Shown here: positions 28,528 through 38,046 of the stretch, in pieces | Numbering within the stretch: position 1 is the stretch's first letter | How the letters are laid out: every line of letters begins with the position of its first letter | Origin: Bacteroidaceae bacterium | GTDB taxonomy: Bacteria; Bacteroidota; Bacteroidia; Bacteroidales; Bacteroidaceae | DNA: 64,000 nucleotides | Reading direction: 5' to 3' | NCBI GenBank assembly: GCA_016284045.1 | Contig: JAEEOB010000106.1 | Coordinates: forward strand, 22,106 to 86,105 | Notes under the pieces: generated by a model | Databases searched by the model: none | Seen by the model: the letters and a program-made list of their open reading frames with translations, nothing else | What the model was told of the DNA's origin: nothing | Program-made: the position numbers and the translations under genes

Positions 28528-29547
28528 ATGGCAGAACTGATGGACTGGTCGAACTTGGGGTTCGGCTATCACAAGACAGATTACAATGTGCGGTGTTGGT
28601 ATCGCGATGGAAAATGGGGCGAGATTGAAGTGAGCAGCGAGGAAACTTTTCCAATTCATATCGCTGCTACATGCCTGCACTATGGTCAGGAGGCTTTCGA
28701 AGGACTGAAAGCTTACCGATGTCCTGACGGAAAGGTGAGGGTGTTCCGGCCCGATGAGAATGCAGCGCGACTACAGTCAACTTGTAGGGGAATCCTCATG
28801 CCAGAGGTGCCTACAGAGTTGTTTATTGAGATGGTGAAAAAAGTGGTAAGGCTCAATGAACGATTTATTCCCCCTTACGAGAGTGGAGCGACACTATATG
28901 TCCGTCCACTGATGATTGGCACCAGCGCACAGGTGGGGGTGCATCCCTCAAAGGAATATCTCTTCCTGATACTTGTCACGCCGGTGGGACCCTATTTCAA
29001 GGGTGGGTTCGCATCCAATCCCTATGTGATTATCCGTGAGCATGACCGATCTGCACCTCTCGGGACTGGTATATATAAGGTAGGCGGAAACTATGCTGCT
29101 TCGTTGCTCGCCAACAAGAAAGCTCACGACAAAGGCTATGCCTGCGAGTTTTATCTCGACGCGAAAGAAAAGAAATATATCGACGAGTGTGGTGCAGCCA
29201 ACTTCTTCGGAATCAAGGACAACACCTACGTGACACCAAAATCCACATCGATTCTGCCGTCTATCACAAACAAGAGCCTTATGCAGCTTGCAGAAGACTT
29301 TGGCATGAAGGTGGAGCGCCGTCAGATTCCGGAGGAGGAACTTTCTACCTTCGAGGAGGCTGGTGCCTGCGGAACAGCAGCCGTGATTTCACCGATTTCA
29401 TATATCGACGACTTGGAGACAGGTAAACGCTATGACTTCGGTGAGAAGCCCGGACCTGTCAGCCATAAGCTATTTGAGCATCTGCGCAATATCCAGTATG
29501 GTATCGACGAGGATATCCACGGATGGACCATGGTGGTGATTGATTAA
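28528..29547 (+). CDS. ilvE: Branched-chain amino acid aminotransferase
   Basis: A 339-residue class IV aminotransferase that interconverts branched-chain amino acids and their 2-oxo acids with 2-oxoglutarate. The family pattern includes [27 protein letters not shown] and [15 protein letters not shown], where the lysine carries pyridoxal phosphate, and [20 protein letters not shown]. Length fits the type II (eukaryote-like) branched-chain aminotransferases of Bacteroidetes. The stop codon is two bases before the trmB start codon, so the two genes are translated from one message. Confidence 0.94.
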   Translation: MAELMDWSNLGFGYHKTDYNVRCWYRDGKWGEIEVSSEETFPIHIAATCLHYGQEAFEGLKAYRCPDGKVRVFRPDENAARLQSTCRGILMPEVPTELFIEMVKKVVRLNERFIPPYESGATLYVRPLMIGTSAQVGVHPSKEYLFLILVTPVGPYFKGGFASNPYVIIREHDRSAPLGTGIYKVGGNYAASLLANKKAHDKGYACEFYLDAKEKKYIDECGAANFFGIKDNTYVTPKSTSILPSITNKSLMQLAEDFGMKVERRQIPEEELSTFEEAGACGTAAVISPISYIDDLETGKRYDFGEKPGPVSHKLFEHLRNIQYGIDEDIHGWTMVVID

Positions 29548-29549
29548 TC

Positions 29550-30341
29550 ATGGGCAAAGGCAAACTGGCGAAATTCGAAGATATGCAAGAAAACCCTCTT
29601 GTAGTGCAATGTCCCTTCTGGATGTTGCAACAGGAGGGTTTTGGTATGCGTGGACGATGGAACCAGGATTTTTTTCATAACGACCATCCCATCGTGCTCG
29701 AACTGGGCTGCGGACGAGGTGAATACACCGTGGGACTGGCACGTCGCTACCTTGACAAGAATTTCATTGGTGTGGATATCAAGGGCGCACGGATGTGGCA
29801 TGGTGCACAGGAAGCACTTAAGGAAGGAATGAAGAATGTGGGGTTTCTGCGGACAACAATTGAGTTCATTCATGAGTTTTTCGCTCAGGATGAGGTCAGC
29901 GAGATATGGCTTACTTTCTCCGACCCCCAGATGAAGAAAGCCACCAAGCGCCTTTCCAGCACATGGTTCATGCAGAGATACCAAAAGATGCTGACCGACG
30001 GAGGACTTATCCACCTGAAGACCGACTCTCCTTTTCTCTACACCTACACCTGCCTGATGGCTGAACATAACAGCCTGCCGGTTCTGGCTGCCACTGATGA
30101 CTTGTATGCGGAGAATCTTCTGGAAGGGCAGCCTGCCGACAGTTTGCTCTCCGACCCCTCGCTCAGGGAAATCCAGACATACTATGAGCAGATGTGGCTC
30201 GAAAGGGGATTCTCCATCAAATACATTTGTTTCAGACTGCCCCGCGAAAGTGAGCTGGAAGAGCCAGACCAGGAAATCCCCGTTGACGGCTATCGATCAT
30301 ATCACCATGAGGTGAGGTCAACCAAGACCACGGCAAAGTAG
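29550..30341 (+). CDS. trmB: tRNA (guanine-N7-)-methyltransferase
   Basis: A 263-residue SAM-dependent enzyme that makes m7G46 in tRNA. Motif I is [11 protein letters not shown], followed by [16 protein letters not shown] and the family-specific [15 protein letters not shown]. The C-terminal part about residues 200-230 ([14 protein letters not shown]) is the usual TrmB end. It overlaps the ilvE operon with a two-base gap. A terminator follows directly. Confidence 0.94.
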   Translation: MGKGKLAKFEDMQENPLVVQCPFWMLQQEGFGMRGRWNQDFFHNDHPIVLELGCGRGEYTVGLARRYLDKNFIGVDIKGARMWHGAQEALKEGMKNVGFLRTTIEFIHEFFAQDEVSEIWLTFSDPQMKKATKRLSSTWFMQRYQKMLTDGGLIHLKTDSPFLYTYTCLMAEHNSLPVLAATDDLYAENLLEGQPADSLLSDPSLREIQTYYEQMWLERGFSIKYICFRLPRESELEEPDQEIPVDGYRSYHHEVRSTKTTAK

Positions 30342-30353
30342 TTTTTACGACAA

Positions 30354-30389
30354 AAAAATGGCGCAGCCATCGGCTGCGCCATTTTTTGT
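30354..30389. terminator. Bidirectional terminator between trmB and rpmH
   Basis: AAAAATGGCGCAGCC and GGCTGCGCCATTTTTT form a perfect stem of 13 bp or more around a 2-4-nt loop, with A and T runs. It serves the convergent trmB and rpmH. Confidence 0.9.
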
Positions 30390-30405
30390 CAATGTCGTTT
30401 CGACA

Positions 30406-30561
30406 TTATTTTCCGTGATGCTCGCTGGATACGGTGAGCTTTTTGCGACCCTTCTTACGACGGTCTGAGAGGACCTTCCGGCCGTTCTTTGTGCTCATAC
30501 GCTCGCGGAAACCATGCTTGTTCACTCTCTTACGATTGTGAGGTTGGAATGTTCTTTTCAT
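30406..30561 (-). CDS. rpmH: 50S ribosomal protein L34
   Basis: A 51-residue basic protein. The start [18 protein letters not shown] and the run [19 protein letters not shown] are diagnostic for L34. The C-terminus has the extra residues SSEHHGK, typical of Bacteroidetes. It is short, so it is easy to miss among longer frames. It has a consensus promoter upstream and shares the spacer with efp, which runs the other way. No dnaA or rnpA lies next to it. Confidence 0.95.
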   Translation of the reverse strand: MKRTFQPHNRKRVNKHGFRERMSTKNGRKVLSDRRKKGRKKLTVSSEHHGK

Positions 30562-30679
30562 TGTTCTAACTATTTAATTGTTTTTATTTGCGATTTTACT
30601 GCTAGTGTTCGGTGTTGAAAAACAGGCTGAAATTGAAGAAATATTACTCCATTGCCGCTCACAGCACCAAAACGAGTTG

Positions 30680-30710
30680 CAAAATTAGTGATTTTATGTA
30701 AAATAACAAA
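30680..30710 (-). promoter_or_regulatory. Promoter of rpmH
   Basis: On the reverse strand TTTG (30707-30710), a 19-bp spacer and TAATTTTG (30680-30687) match the consensus exactly. The leader to the rpmH start codon is about 115 nt. Confidence 0.75.
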
Positions 30711-30737
30711 AAGTTATGCCGATTTTGACCAACTTTT

Positions 30738-30768
30738 TTTGTCATTTTATGAAAAAAACCTAATTTTG
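30738..30768 (+). promoter_or_regulatory. Promoter of efp
   Basis: TTTG (30738-30741), a 19-bp spacer and TAATTTTG (30761-30768) match the consensus exactly. It is divergent from the rpmH promoter 27 bp away. Confidence 0.75.
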
Positions 30769-30863
30769 CATAAAATTTGGTGCTCTGATTTTGCAATCGG
30801 GTGAAGAATTTATATAAAACAGCAAATAATCAAAATAATTAATAATCTAAAAAAACAGCTAAT

Positions 30864-31421
30864 ATGTTAGCAGGTGACATTAAGAAAAATGTGTGCTTAC
30901 GTCTTGATGGTCGTATCTATGTGGTTATCGACTTTCTGCACGTGAAGCCGGGAAAAGGTAATACAGTGATGCGCACCAAGCTCCGCGACGTTCAGGACGG
31001 ACGTGTGCTTGAGCGCACTTGGATTGTGACTGCAAAATTGGAGGATGTCCAGGTCGATCACCGTCAGTTCCAGTATCTCTATAAGGAGGGAGACGACCTT
31101 GTGTTTATGAACACAGAGACTTACGAGCAGGTGAACATCAGTAAGGATGTGATTGAAGGTGTTGATTTCCTCAAGGAGGGTGAGAACGTGATGGCTGCTA
31201 TCGATTCTGCAACTGACACTATCCTCACCGTTGAAATTCCTGTGAAGGTTGTCCTCAAAGTCACTTACACCGAGCCGGGACTGAAAGGCGACACTGCAAC
31301 CAATGCGACTAAGCCGGCAACAGTGGAGACAGGAGCTAAGATTCGTGTTCCGCTGTTCATCAACGAAGGCGATTTAATCGAGGTTGACACCAGAGACGGT
31401 TCATACGTCACAAGGAAATGA
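30864..31421 (+). CDS. efp: Elongation factor P
   Basis: A 185-residue translation factor that relieves ribosome stalling at polyproline. The three-domain pattern is intact. The N-terminal KOW-like domain has the loop KPGKGNTVMRTKLR with the tip lysine at residue 31, the position modified in many bacteria. The middle part is EVEIP-like and the C-terminal OB domain has GLKGDTA and TGAKIRVPLFINEGDLIEVDTRDGSY (cited as RVPLFINEGD). The lysine could be modified by EpmA-like or other enzymes, none of which is in the window. A terminator follows. Confidence 0.95.
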   Translation: MLAGDIKKNVCLRLDGRIYVVIDFLHVKPGKGNTVMRTKLRDVQDGRVLERTWIVTAKLEDVQVDHRQFQYLYKEGDDLVFMNTETYEQVNISKDVIEGVDFLKEGENVMAAIDSATDTILTVEIPVKVVLKVTYTEPGLKGDTATNATKPATVETGAKIRVPLFINEGDLIEVDTRDGSYVTRK

Positions 31422-31436
31422 TGATTTTTCATCGGA

Positions 31437-31480
31437 TGAAAAAAAAAGGCAACGCACAATTTAGTGTGTTGCCTTTTTTT
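31437..31480 (+). terminator. Terminator after efp
   Basis: GGCAACGCAC and GTGTGTTGCC pair with one wobble pair around a short loop, with A and T runs at the flanks. Confidence 0.8.
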
Positions 31481-31638
31481 GAACCACCTGAACCATCTTT
31501 TTTGAGCTACCTTTTTGTAATTGTTCAGCATTAATAATTTTGTGTAATTTTAAGTATGTCCACAATCAGATGCAGTAACTGTTGTCTTTTCTTCTTTTCT
31601 TCTCGTCTTCTCATCTTCACATTTTTATGTCACATATA

Positions 31639-31670
31639 TTTGGATGTACTCCGATTATTCCGTAAATTTG
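31639..31670 (+). promoter_or_regulatory. Promoter of the nitrilase-family gene
   Basis: TTTG (31639-31642), a 20-bp spacer and TAAATTTG (31663-31670) fit the consensus. The ATG is 37 bp downstream. Confidence 0.65.
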
Positions 31671-31707
31671 CATCAAATAATTTTATTAGTAATAACTGTC
31701 GTCAAAA

Positions 31708-32451
31708 ATGAAAATCGCATTGATTCAGACTGAAATCGTGTGGGGCAGTCCGGAGGCGAATATTGCTGTCATGGACACTCTCATCGACCATGCGGGAAAG
31801 GCGGATCTTTATGTGCTGCCGGAAATGTTCTCAACAGGATTTGTGATGCAACCGGAGAATTACGCTGAAAAGCAAGGACTTTCGCTCAAATGGATGCAAG
31901 GGAAAGCACGGCAGACAGATGCAGCTGTCTGCGGAAGTTTGGCGGTGGCTGACGGTGATAAATATTATAACCGCTTCTATTTTGTGAAACCCGACGGGAG
32001 TGTGGCTGTTTACAACAAGCGGCATCTCTTCACTTATAGCGGTGAGCATGAGCATTATCAGAAGGGAAACGGACGAACTGTAGTAGAGTGGAGGGGGGTA
32101 CGCATCCTCTTGCAGGTGTGCTACGACCTGCGCTTTCCCGTTTTCTCCCGCAACCATAAAGACTACGACCTCGCTCTGTATGTGGCAAGCTGGCCTGAGA
32201 GCCGACGGATGGTATGGGACATTCTCTTGAAAGCACGTGCCATCGAGAACCAGTGCTATGTGGCTGGTGTCAATCGTGTGGGAGACGACCAGAAGTGTCA
32301 TTACAACGGCGGAACCGCCATCATCAGTCCTTACGGCAATGTCGTTTCAGATGCAGCAGACAACGAGACCTACGTCGTAGTCGCCACACTCGACATGGAG
32401 AAACTCAAGGCATTCAGGGAAAAATTCCCAGTCCTTGACGATGCGGATTAG
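31708..32451 (+). CDS. Nitrilase-family amidohydrolase (omega-amidase-like)
   Basis: A 247-residue carbon-nitrogen hydrolase. The catalytic triad is visible: Glu in VLPEMFSTGF, Lys in YNKRHLFTY and Cys in LLQVCYDLRFPVFSR. The motifs fit the YafV / omega-amidase subgroup, which hydrolyses 2-oxoglutaramate and 2-oxosuccinamate and repairs metabolite damage from transamination. The exact substrate is inferred from the subgroup. It has its own promoter. The next gene, 157 bp downstream, is unrelated. Confidence 0.88.
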   Translation: MKIALIQTEIVWGSPEANIAVMDTLIDHAGKADLYVLPEMFSTGFVMQPENYAEKQGLSLKWMQGKARQTDAAVCGSLAVADGDKYYNRFYFVKPDGSVAVYNKRHLFTYSGEHEHYQKGNGRTVVEWRGVRILLQVCYDLRFPVFSRNHKDYDLALYVASWPESRRMVWDILLKARAIENQCYVAGVNRVGDDQKCHYNGGTAIISPYGNVVSDAADNETYVVVATLDMEKLKAFREKFPVLDDAD

Positions 32452-32608
32452 CCGTTTTTTATTATTTTTTCTTTTTTTGAGGCTTCACAAGTAAACCCCC
32501 AATATTAATAATTAGTCTAAAGGTCATCAGCTGAGGTCGCAGTTGTCTATGCTGCACATCTGGCGAAGCACAGCCTAACTATTTTTTTGTATAGAATTTG
32601 TTTATTCT

Positions 32609-34294
32609 ATGAAGAAGCGTATCATTATCACCCTGCTGTTGGCCGTCGTCGCACTGGCAGGGCAATGTCAGAAGAAAAATCCAGTCCAGAAGACTGTGGA
32701 GCAGATAAGCATCACTACAGACGCCAAGTTGAATGCAAGGCAGAAAGTGGGGGCGTATATGAAAGCTGGAGATTATGACGGACCAATCGGCATCAAACTG
32801 CGGGGCAACAGCTCACTGAGTTTCAACCAGAAAAAATACACGATTGAGTTGCGCGACAGAATGGGTAAGGATGTGGAGGCACCCCTTTTGGGAATGCCAT
32901 CACACAGCGACTGGGTGTTGCTGGCTCCTTATAACGATGTGTCGGCTGTACGCGACCCGTTGGCGTTTTATCTTTGGCGTGAAATGGGGCACTGGGGACC
33001 ACGAACGAGGATAGTGGAGCTGACGCTTAACGGTGAATATCGTGGCATATACATCCTTTCGGAAGCTATCAAGCGTGGCGAACAACGGGTGAATATCGAC
33101 AAAATGAGGAAAAAAGACATCGGAGGCATTGACGTTACCGGTGGCTATCTGCTACGAATCGACACTTACAACGAAGATGATGCCACGCATGTGTCGAAAG
33201 TTCCTGGTATCGGGGAAGGTAACATGTCGAGCCAGGTCATCTGGTCGTGTATCTATCCTAAGAAGAAAAAACTGCAACCTGAGCAGCTGGCATATATCTG
33301 GAATTATGTCGATACGGTTGAGCAAGTGATTCAGTCCGACAGTTTTGCTGACCCGAATACAGGATATTCCAGATACATCGATGTGCCGTCGTTCGTGGAC
33401 TATTTCATTCACACCGAACTGAGTATGAACGCCGACGGATATAAGCGGAGTGCCTATTTCTATAAGGAAAAGCAAAACGCCGATGGAAGTGGCGGCAAGT
33501 TGGTGGCTGGGCCTGTGTGGGACTATAACCTGGCATACGGAAATGCCAATTTCGCCAATGCCGACAACACAGAGGCTTGGTGTTTTGAGGGGGCAAGCAA
33601 CAATCCCACGCCAGCTCTGTGGCAGCGACTCCTGCAGGACCCGGCATTTCGCAAGCAAGTGAAATCACGCTATGAGTCTTTGCGTAAGAATGTGCTTAGC
33701 AACAAAGCAATCAATACGTATATCGACCGTCATGCCCGTCTGCTTGCTCCATGCTTAGCGCGTCATTTTGAGAAATATCCGGAACTACTTGTCTCTGAGG
33801 AGGAAAAGCTGCAGGCATCAAAGCAGCCTCCTTTCGGGGCATTCCCTCCTATGGGCGGTTTACCTGCCCTAGACTCCATACATCATTTCCCCGGCGGCTT
33901 TTCTATGTCGGACTCCATTCCGCAGTTTCCATTTGGTTTTCCCCCAATGGGTGGCGGAGTTCCTCCGATGGGCGGCGGATTTCACATGCCAGACTCCATT
34001 CCTGGCTTCCCTGATGGGTTTCCACCCATGGGTGAGGGCTTTTCTTTTGGCGATGACTTCCCGATGATGCCCGGTTTCGGGAATGCTGTCGTGGGTATGT
34101 TCGCTGCTTATCGTGTCAGTTCCTATCAAGAGGAGATTCAAATATTGAAAAAGTGGCTGGCCAGCCGTCTGTCTTTCCTTGACAGGAATATCAGCCGCTT
34201 CGACAAAGACTGGGAACCGCACATTCAAGAGCCAAAGGAAATTAAGGCTCCTCTGTTCGGCGGAGGATTTCCTTTCGCTTTCCCTGCTTTTTGA
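32609..34294 (+). CDS. Exported CotH-kinase-like protein with a PMG-rich repeat region
   Basis: A 561-residue exported protein. The N-terminal signal ends near AGQCQ; the cysteine does not sit in a good lipobox. About residues 50-390 match the CotH kinase family, with GIKLRGNSSLSFNQKKYTIEL (cited as KLRGNSS), LLGMPSHSDWVLLAPYNDVS, GGYLLRIDTYNEDDA and PVWDYNLAYGNANF. CotH proteins in Bacillus phosphorylate spore-coat proteins; here the substrate is unknown. Residues about 403-492 are a low-complexity region with repeats of the form DSIPxFPxGFPPMG. The final part is helical. No spore context exists in this group, so the target is presumably a surface protein. Confidence 0.82.
   Translation: MKKRIIITLLLAVVALAGQCQKKNPVQKTVEQISITTDAKLNARQKVGAYMKAGDYDGPIGIKLRGNSSLSFNQKKYTIELRDRMGKDVEAPLLGMPSHSDWVLLAPYNDVSAVRDPLAFYLWREMGHWGPRTRIVELTLNGEYRGIYILSEAIKRGEQRVNIDKMRKKDIGGIDVTGGYLLRIDTYNEDDATHVSKVPGIGEGNMSSQVIWSCIYPKKKKLQPEQLAYIWNYVDTVEQVIQSDSFADPNTGYSRYIDVPSFVDYFIHTELSMNADGYKRSAYFYKEKQNADGSGGKLVAGPVWDYNLAYGNANFANADNTEAWCFEGASNNPTPALWQRLLQDPAFRKQVKSRYESLRKNVLSNKAINTYIDRHARLLAPCLARHFEKYPELLVSEEEKLQASKQPPFGAFPPMGGLPALDSIHHFPGGFSMSDSIPQFPFGFPPMGGGVPPMGGGFHMPDSIPGFPDGFPPMGEGFSFGDDFPMMPGFGNAVVGMFAAYRVSSYQEEIQILKKWLASRLSFLDRNISRFDKDWEPHIQEPKEIKAPLFGGGFPFAFPAF
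33817..34080 (+). repeat. Coding repeats in the CotH-like gene
   Basis: The region encodes several imperfect copies of a 20-25-residue unit with DSIPxFPxGFPPMGxG. The nucleotide copies are similar enough to look recently duplicated. Confidence 0.7.
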
Positions 34295-34384
34295 ACAGAC
34301 GCTTTGGGGAGAGTAGTGGCTTTTGTGAAATGTAAATTTCCCAAATCAGATATTCTCTCAGTGCTCAGTCCCGATTTGTCAGCT

Positions 34385-34572
34385 TTTTCGTGACTTTGGC
34401 TGCGCAGAAGTTACTTTCACTCGGCAATACAAAGAAAAAACTGCGTTTCTTCTTTGTGCTGCTCTCGTTTTTTCGTACTTTGGCTACGCCGAAGTTACTT
34501 TAAAGTTACTTTCACTCGGCAATACAAAGAAAAAACTGCGTTTCTTCTTTGTGCTGCTCTCGTTTTTTCGTA
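34385..34572. repeat. 95-bp tandem repeat that carries the lptFG promoter
   Basis: Two copies of a 70-bp block (34408-34477 and 34503-34572) are identical. They begin AAGTTACTTTCACTCGG and end TTTTTTCGTA. A further partial copy precedes them. Each contains the inverted repeat AAAGAAAAAAC / GTTTCTTCTTT. The second copy ends in a perfect promoter. The first has TACTTTG, one base short of a -7 box. Confidence 0.85.
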
Positions 34573-34578
34573 ACTTTG
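34548..34578 (+). promoter_or_regulatory. Promoter of the LptF/LptG gene
   Basis: TTTG (34548-34551), a 19-bp spacer and TAACTTTG (34571-34578) match the consensus. The spacer and -33 box belong to the 95-bp repeat. The start codon is only nine bases after the -7 box. Confidence 0.8.
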
Positions 34579-34587
34579 CACGGAATT

Positions 34588-36705
34588 ATGTTCAAGAAGA
34601 TTGACAAATATGTGCTGAAGAATTTCCTGACCCTTTTTATAGGAACCTTCGTCATCAGTATTTTCATATTGATGATGCAGTTCCTATGGAAATATGTCGA
34701 TGACCTCGTAGGGAAAGGGCTGGAGATGAGTGTACTCGCGAAATTCTTCTTCTATGCTGGAGAGACGCTCGTCTCGCTGGCGCTGCCACTTGCCATACTT
34801 CTTGCATCACTTATATCGTTTGGCAACATGGGAGAGAGGTTAGAGCTCCTCGCAATGAAAGCGGCGGGAATACCTCTTGTCAGAATCATGAGGCCGATTG
34901 CTATTTTCATGGTCATCATGACGGGGGTGTCTTATTATTTCCAGGACTATGCGGCGCCATACGCACAGAAAATGCTGTTCCAGATGCTCTATTCTGTCAG
35001 GCAGACATCACCTACCATCGACATACCGGAGGGGGTGTTCTACGACGGTATCGACGGAGTCAACCTATATGTCAAGGAGAAAGACCCGAAGACCGACATG
35101 CTCTACGAGGTGATTATTTATGAGCTTTCAGAAGGGGCTGCAAATGCCCATATCATACTAGCTGATTCAGCCATGCTTGAGACATCGGCCGACAAGCAAC
35201 ATCTGCTTCTCCACCTCTACAATGGGGAACAGTTTGAAAATCTGCGCACAAACGCTATGCAGACGAACAATGTACCATACCGTCGAGAGACATTCGTCGA
35301 TAAGCATTTCATCATTGATTTCAGCACGGACTTCTCGATGACTGACAATGATTTCTCGCAGAACGCCAAGACCAAGAGCATGGGAAACCTGCTCGACGGC
35401 ATCGATTCGCTTGCTGCATATATCGACAGCACGGCATTGGCATACTACGACGACATGAAACGGGGAACGCTGCAGGTAAGCGGATTCTCTAAGCCGCAGT
35501 TTAATTTCACTCATCGCCGAAACCGGATGATTGAACGTCAGCAGCTGCAGATCGGACAGGCACGTCCTAGGCCTGATCGACAACAGGAATACGATTCCAC
35601 GGCAGTGAAGTCTGCTGTTAGAGACTGGAGACAACCTGCCGCATGGTTTGAGAAGCGTTTGCGTGAGAGCCGGCAGGAGGACTCCCTGTTTGAGGCTAAG
35701 CAGGCTGAGGCTAAGAAAGTGATGGAAGAACGGGAGAAGATGAAACGGACAGATGCCGATTCACTGTTTGAGTCGTTCCAGGAAAACCGTCAGGCCAATA
35801 TCATACACAACGCACTGCAGAAAGTCACGCTGGCCGCTAGTGACATGGAGTTCAGGGCAGAGATGATGAAATCGATAAAGCGCGACCAGCGACAGCATAA
35901 GATTCAGTTCTGGCAGAAAATCACACTGGCTGTGGCATGCATCGTCTTTTTCTTTATCGGAGCACCACTCGGAGCCATCATACGCAAAGGTGGAATGGGG
36001 ATGCCGGTGGTAGTAGCAGTGGTTATTTTCCTCTTCTACTATATCATCAATTCATTCGGGTCTAACCTCGCATCAGCGGGCACTATTCCCCCATGGCTCG
36101 GCATTTGGTTCAGCACGCTTGTGCTTGCCCCGATCGCTTATTATCTCACCGTGAAGTCGAACAACGACTCCGTGGTCTTCAACATCGACACCTACCGCAA
36201 TTTCTTCCGGAAAGTGTTCGGTATCAAGACCAAACGGAATATCTATCGCAAGGAGGTGATCATCAGCGATCCCGAATACGGACTGATGCAGCAGGAACTG
36301 CTCGACGTGGCGGGGATGGCACAGGAATACCGCCGTACGAAACACCTCAACCGCTTCCCCAATTATTTCAGGCTTTTCTTCCGCACCGAGCAGGATGAGG
36401 AGGTGGAGAAACTCAGCCAGAAGCTCGAGCATTGCGTCGAGGAGCTGTCGAACAGCAAGGACAGGCATGTGCTTAACCACCTGAACGTGTTCCCTGTGCT
36501 CGACCCGTCGGCTCATATCGCCCCTTTCAAAAACTCAAAATGGAACAAGGCTGTGGGTTATTTCTTCCCTGTGGGCATTATCTTCCTCTTTAGGATCAGC
36601 CGCTTCCGGAGGAGGCTCAGCCGTGAGCTGAAGACCGTGATGAACACAGCCAAAACCATTTCCAAGCGTTGTGGTGAGCTGTGTGAAAATGCAAAAAAAG
36701 AATAA
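34588..36705 (+). CDS. LptF/LptG-type lipopolysaccharide export permease
   Basis: A 705-residue inner-membrane protein of the YjgP/YjgQ family. It works with LptB and LptC to extract lipopolysaccharide from the inner membrane. N-terminal membrane segments (about residues 14-35, 55-75, 95-115), a large central periplasmic part (about 120-450) and C-terminal segments (about 455-475, 490-510, 520-540 and about 655-675) are visible. The sequence FKKIDKYVLKNFLTLFIGTF at the start (cited as FKKIDKYVLKNF) is a family signature. It is longer than Proteobacterial LptF/LptG, with a helical insert about 300-430 and a cytoplasmic tail. I rejected an earlier ATG at 34549 because it lies inside the promoter. 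Confidence 0.9.
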   Translation: MFKKIDKYVLKNFLTLFIGTFVISIFILMMQFLWKYVDDLVGKGLEMSVLAKFFFYAGETLVSLALPLAILLASLISFGNMGERLELLAMKAAGIPLVRIMRPIAIFMVIMTGVSYYFQDYAAPYAQKMLFQMLYSVRQTSPTIDIPEGVFYDGIDGVNLYVKEKDPKTDMLYEVIIYELSEGAANAHIILADSAMLETSADKQHLLLHLYNGEQFENLRTNAMQTNNVPYRRETFVDKHFIIDFSTDFSMTDNDFSQNAKTKSMGNLLDGIDSLAAYIDSTALAYYDDMKRGTLQVSGFSKPQFNFTHRRNRMIERQQLQIGQARPRPDRQQEYDSTAVKSAVRDWRQPAAWFEKRLRESRQEDSLFEAKQAEAKKVMEEREKMKRTDADSLFESFQENRQANIIHNALQKVTLAASDMEFRAEMMKSIKRDQRQHKIQFWQKITLAVACIVFFFIGAPLGAIIRKGGMGMPVVVAVVIFLFYYIINSFGSNLASAGTIPPWLGIWFSTLVLAPIAYYLTVKSNNDSVVFNIDTYRNFFRKVFGIKTKRNIYRKEVIISDPEYGLMQQELLDVAGMAQEYRRTKHLNRFPNYFRLFFRTEQDEEVEKLSQKLEHCVEELSNSKDRHVLNHLNVFPVLDPSAHIAPFKNSKWNKAVGYFFPVGIIFLFRISRFRRRLSRELKTVMNTAKTISKRCGELCENAKKE

Positions 36706-36753
36706 AAAAACAAAATACTTATAATGTTAGGCTGAAAAGTCTGAACTTTTCAC

Positions 36754-36761
36754 TAACTTTG
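36754..36761 (+). promoter_or_regulatory. -7 box of ribBA
   Basis: TAACTTTG lies five bases before the ribBA ATG. The -33 position (36731-36734) has GCTG and is a poor match. If used, the transcript would have almost no leader. Confidence 0.5.
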
Positions 36762-36766
36762 CACCA

Positions 36767-37981
36767 ATGGATAAAAAAATATTTGCTACCATACAACAGG
36801 CAATCGATGATTTCCGCCAAGGTAAGTTTGTGATTGTGGTCGATGACGAGGACCGTGAGAACGAAGGGGATTTCATCACTGCTGCCGAGATGATTACCCC
36901 GGAGAAAGTGAATTTCATGCTACGTGAGGGAAGGGGGGTGCTCTGTGCGCCTATAACAACAACACGCGCGCGTGATTTGGAACTACAGCATCAGGTGGAG
37001 GAGAACACATCAATGCTCGGAACACCTTTCACGGTCACCGTCGATAAACTCGAAGGATGCACAACGGGGGTGTCAGCACACGACCGTGCAGCTACTATAC
37101 AGGCGCTCGCAGACCCGGCATCTACACCTAAGACCTTCGGAAGGCCAGGACATATCAATCCGCTATATGCCCAGGACAACGGGGTGCTGAGAAGGGCTGG
37201 ACACACCGAAGCAGCTGTCGATCTGGCTCGCTTGGCAGGGCTCAGGCCAGCGGCGGCGCTCATCGAAATCCTTAATCCTGACGGCACGATGGCGAGGATG
37301 CCTGAGCTCATCAAAAAGTCCGAGGAATTTGGCATCAGGCTCATTCAAATCAAGGATATCATAGCCTACCGACTCCAGCGCGAGTCGCTTGTCGAGAAAG
37401 GTGAGGAGGCTGACCTCCCCACGGAATACGGACATTTCCGTATCATCCCGTTCCGGCAGAAAAGCAACGGACTGGAGCATGTGGCACTCTTCAAAGGATC
37501 GTGGGAGCCCGACGAACCGGTGCTCGTGAGGATGCATTCCAGTTGTGCCACAGGCGATATTTTCGGATCTAAACGCTGCGACTGCGGAGAGCAGCTCCAC
37601 CGATCCATGCAGCTCATCGAGAAGACGGGCAAAGGTGTCATTGTCTATCTCCTGCAGGAGGGACGCGGCATCGGACTGATGAACAAAATCGCGGCTTATA
37701 AGCTGCAGGAACAGGGACTCGACACTGTAGATGCCAATATTCATCTTGGATTCGACCCCGATCTCCGCGATTATGGGGTGGGAGCGCAGATTCTCCGTGA
37801 GCTCGGTGTCTCGAAAATTAAACTTCTCACCAATAACCCCGTCAAACGGGTGGGTCTGGAGGGATACGGGCTGGAAATTGTAGAAAACGTCCCTATTGAG
37901 GTCACGCCAAACAAGTACAACGAACGGTATCTGCACACCAAACAAGAACGTATGGGGCATATCCTCCATTTCACGAAATAG
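36767..37981 (+). CDS. ribBA: Bifunctional riboflavin enzyme RibBA
   Basis: A 404-residue fusion that makes two riboflavin precursors. The N-terminal part (about residues 1-205) is 3,4-dihydroxy-2-butanone-4-phosphate synthase, with [11 protein letters not shown] and the later [13 protein letters not shown]. The C-terminal part (about 207-404) is GTP cyclohydrolase II, with [21 protein letters not shown] holding the zinc cysteines and [16 protein letters not shown]. Both active-site sets are intact. No FMN riboswitch is visible upstream, and the leader appears to be only a few bases long. Confidence 0.96.
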   Translation: MDKKIFATIQQAIDDFRQGKFVIVVDDEDRENEGDFITAAEMITPEKVNFMLREGRGVLCAPITTTRARDLELQHQVEENTSMLGTPFTVTVDKLEGCTTGVSAHDRAATIQALADPASTPKTFGRPGHINPLYAQDNGVLRRAGHTEAAVDLARLAGLRPAAALIEILNPDGTMARMPELIKKSEEFGIRLIQIKDIIAYRLQRESLVEKGEEADLPTEYGHFRIIPFRQKSNGLEHVALFKGSWEPDEPVLVRMHSSCATGDIFGSKRCDCGEQLHRSMQLIEKTGKGVIVYLLQEGRGIGLMNKIAAYKLQEQGLDTVDANIHLGFDPDLRDYGVGAQILRELGVSKIKLLTNNPVKRVGLEGYGLEIVENVPIEVTPNKYNERYLHTKQERMGHILHFTK

Positions 37982-38046
37982 GTTCAGTTTTCAGATACCC
38001 TTAAAGTGTATATATCTCTCAACAACAATTACTAAACAATTATATT

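Noticed and set aside
34549..34587. Earlier ATG for the LptF/LptG gene
   Set aside because: It lies between the -33 and -7 boxes of a perfect promoter, so it would not be in the message.
37163..37969. 268-codon reverse frame across ribBA
   Set aside because: ribBA motifs on the forward strand are complete; the reverse frame has no recognisable domain.
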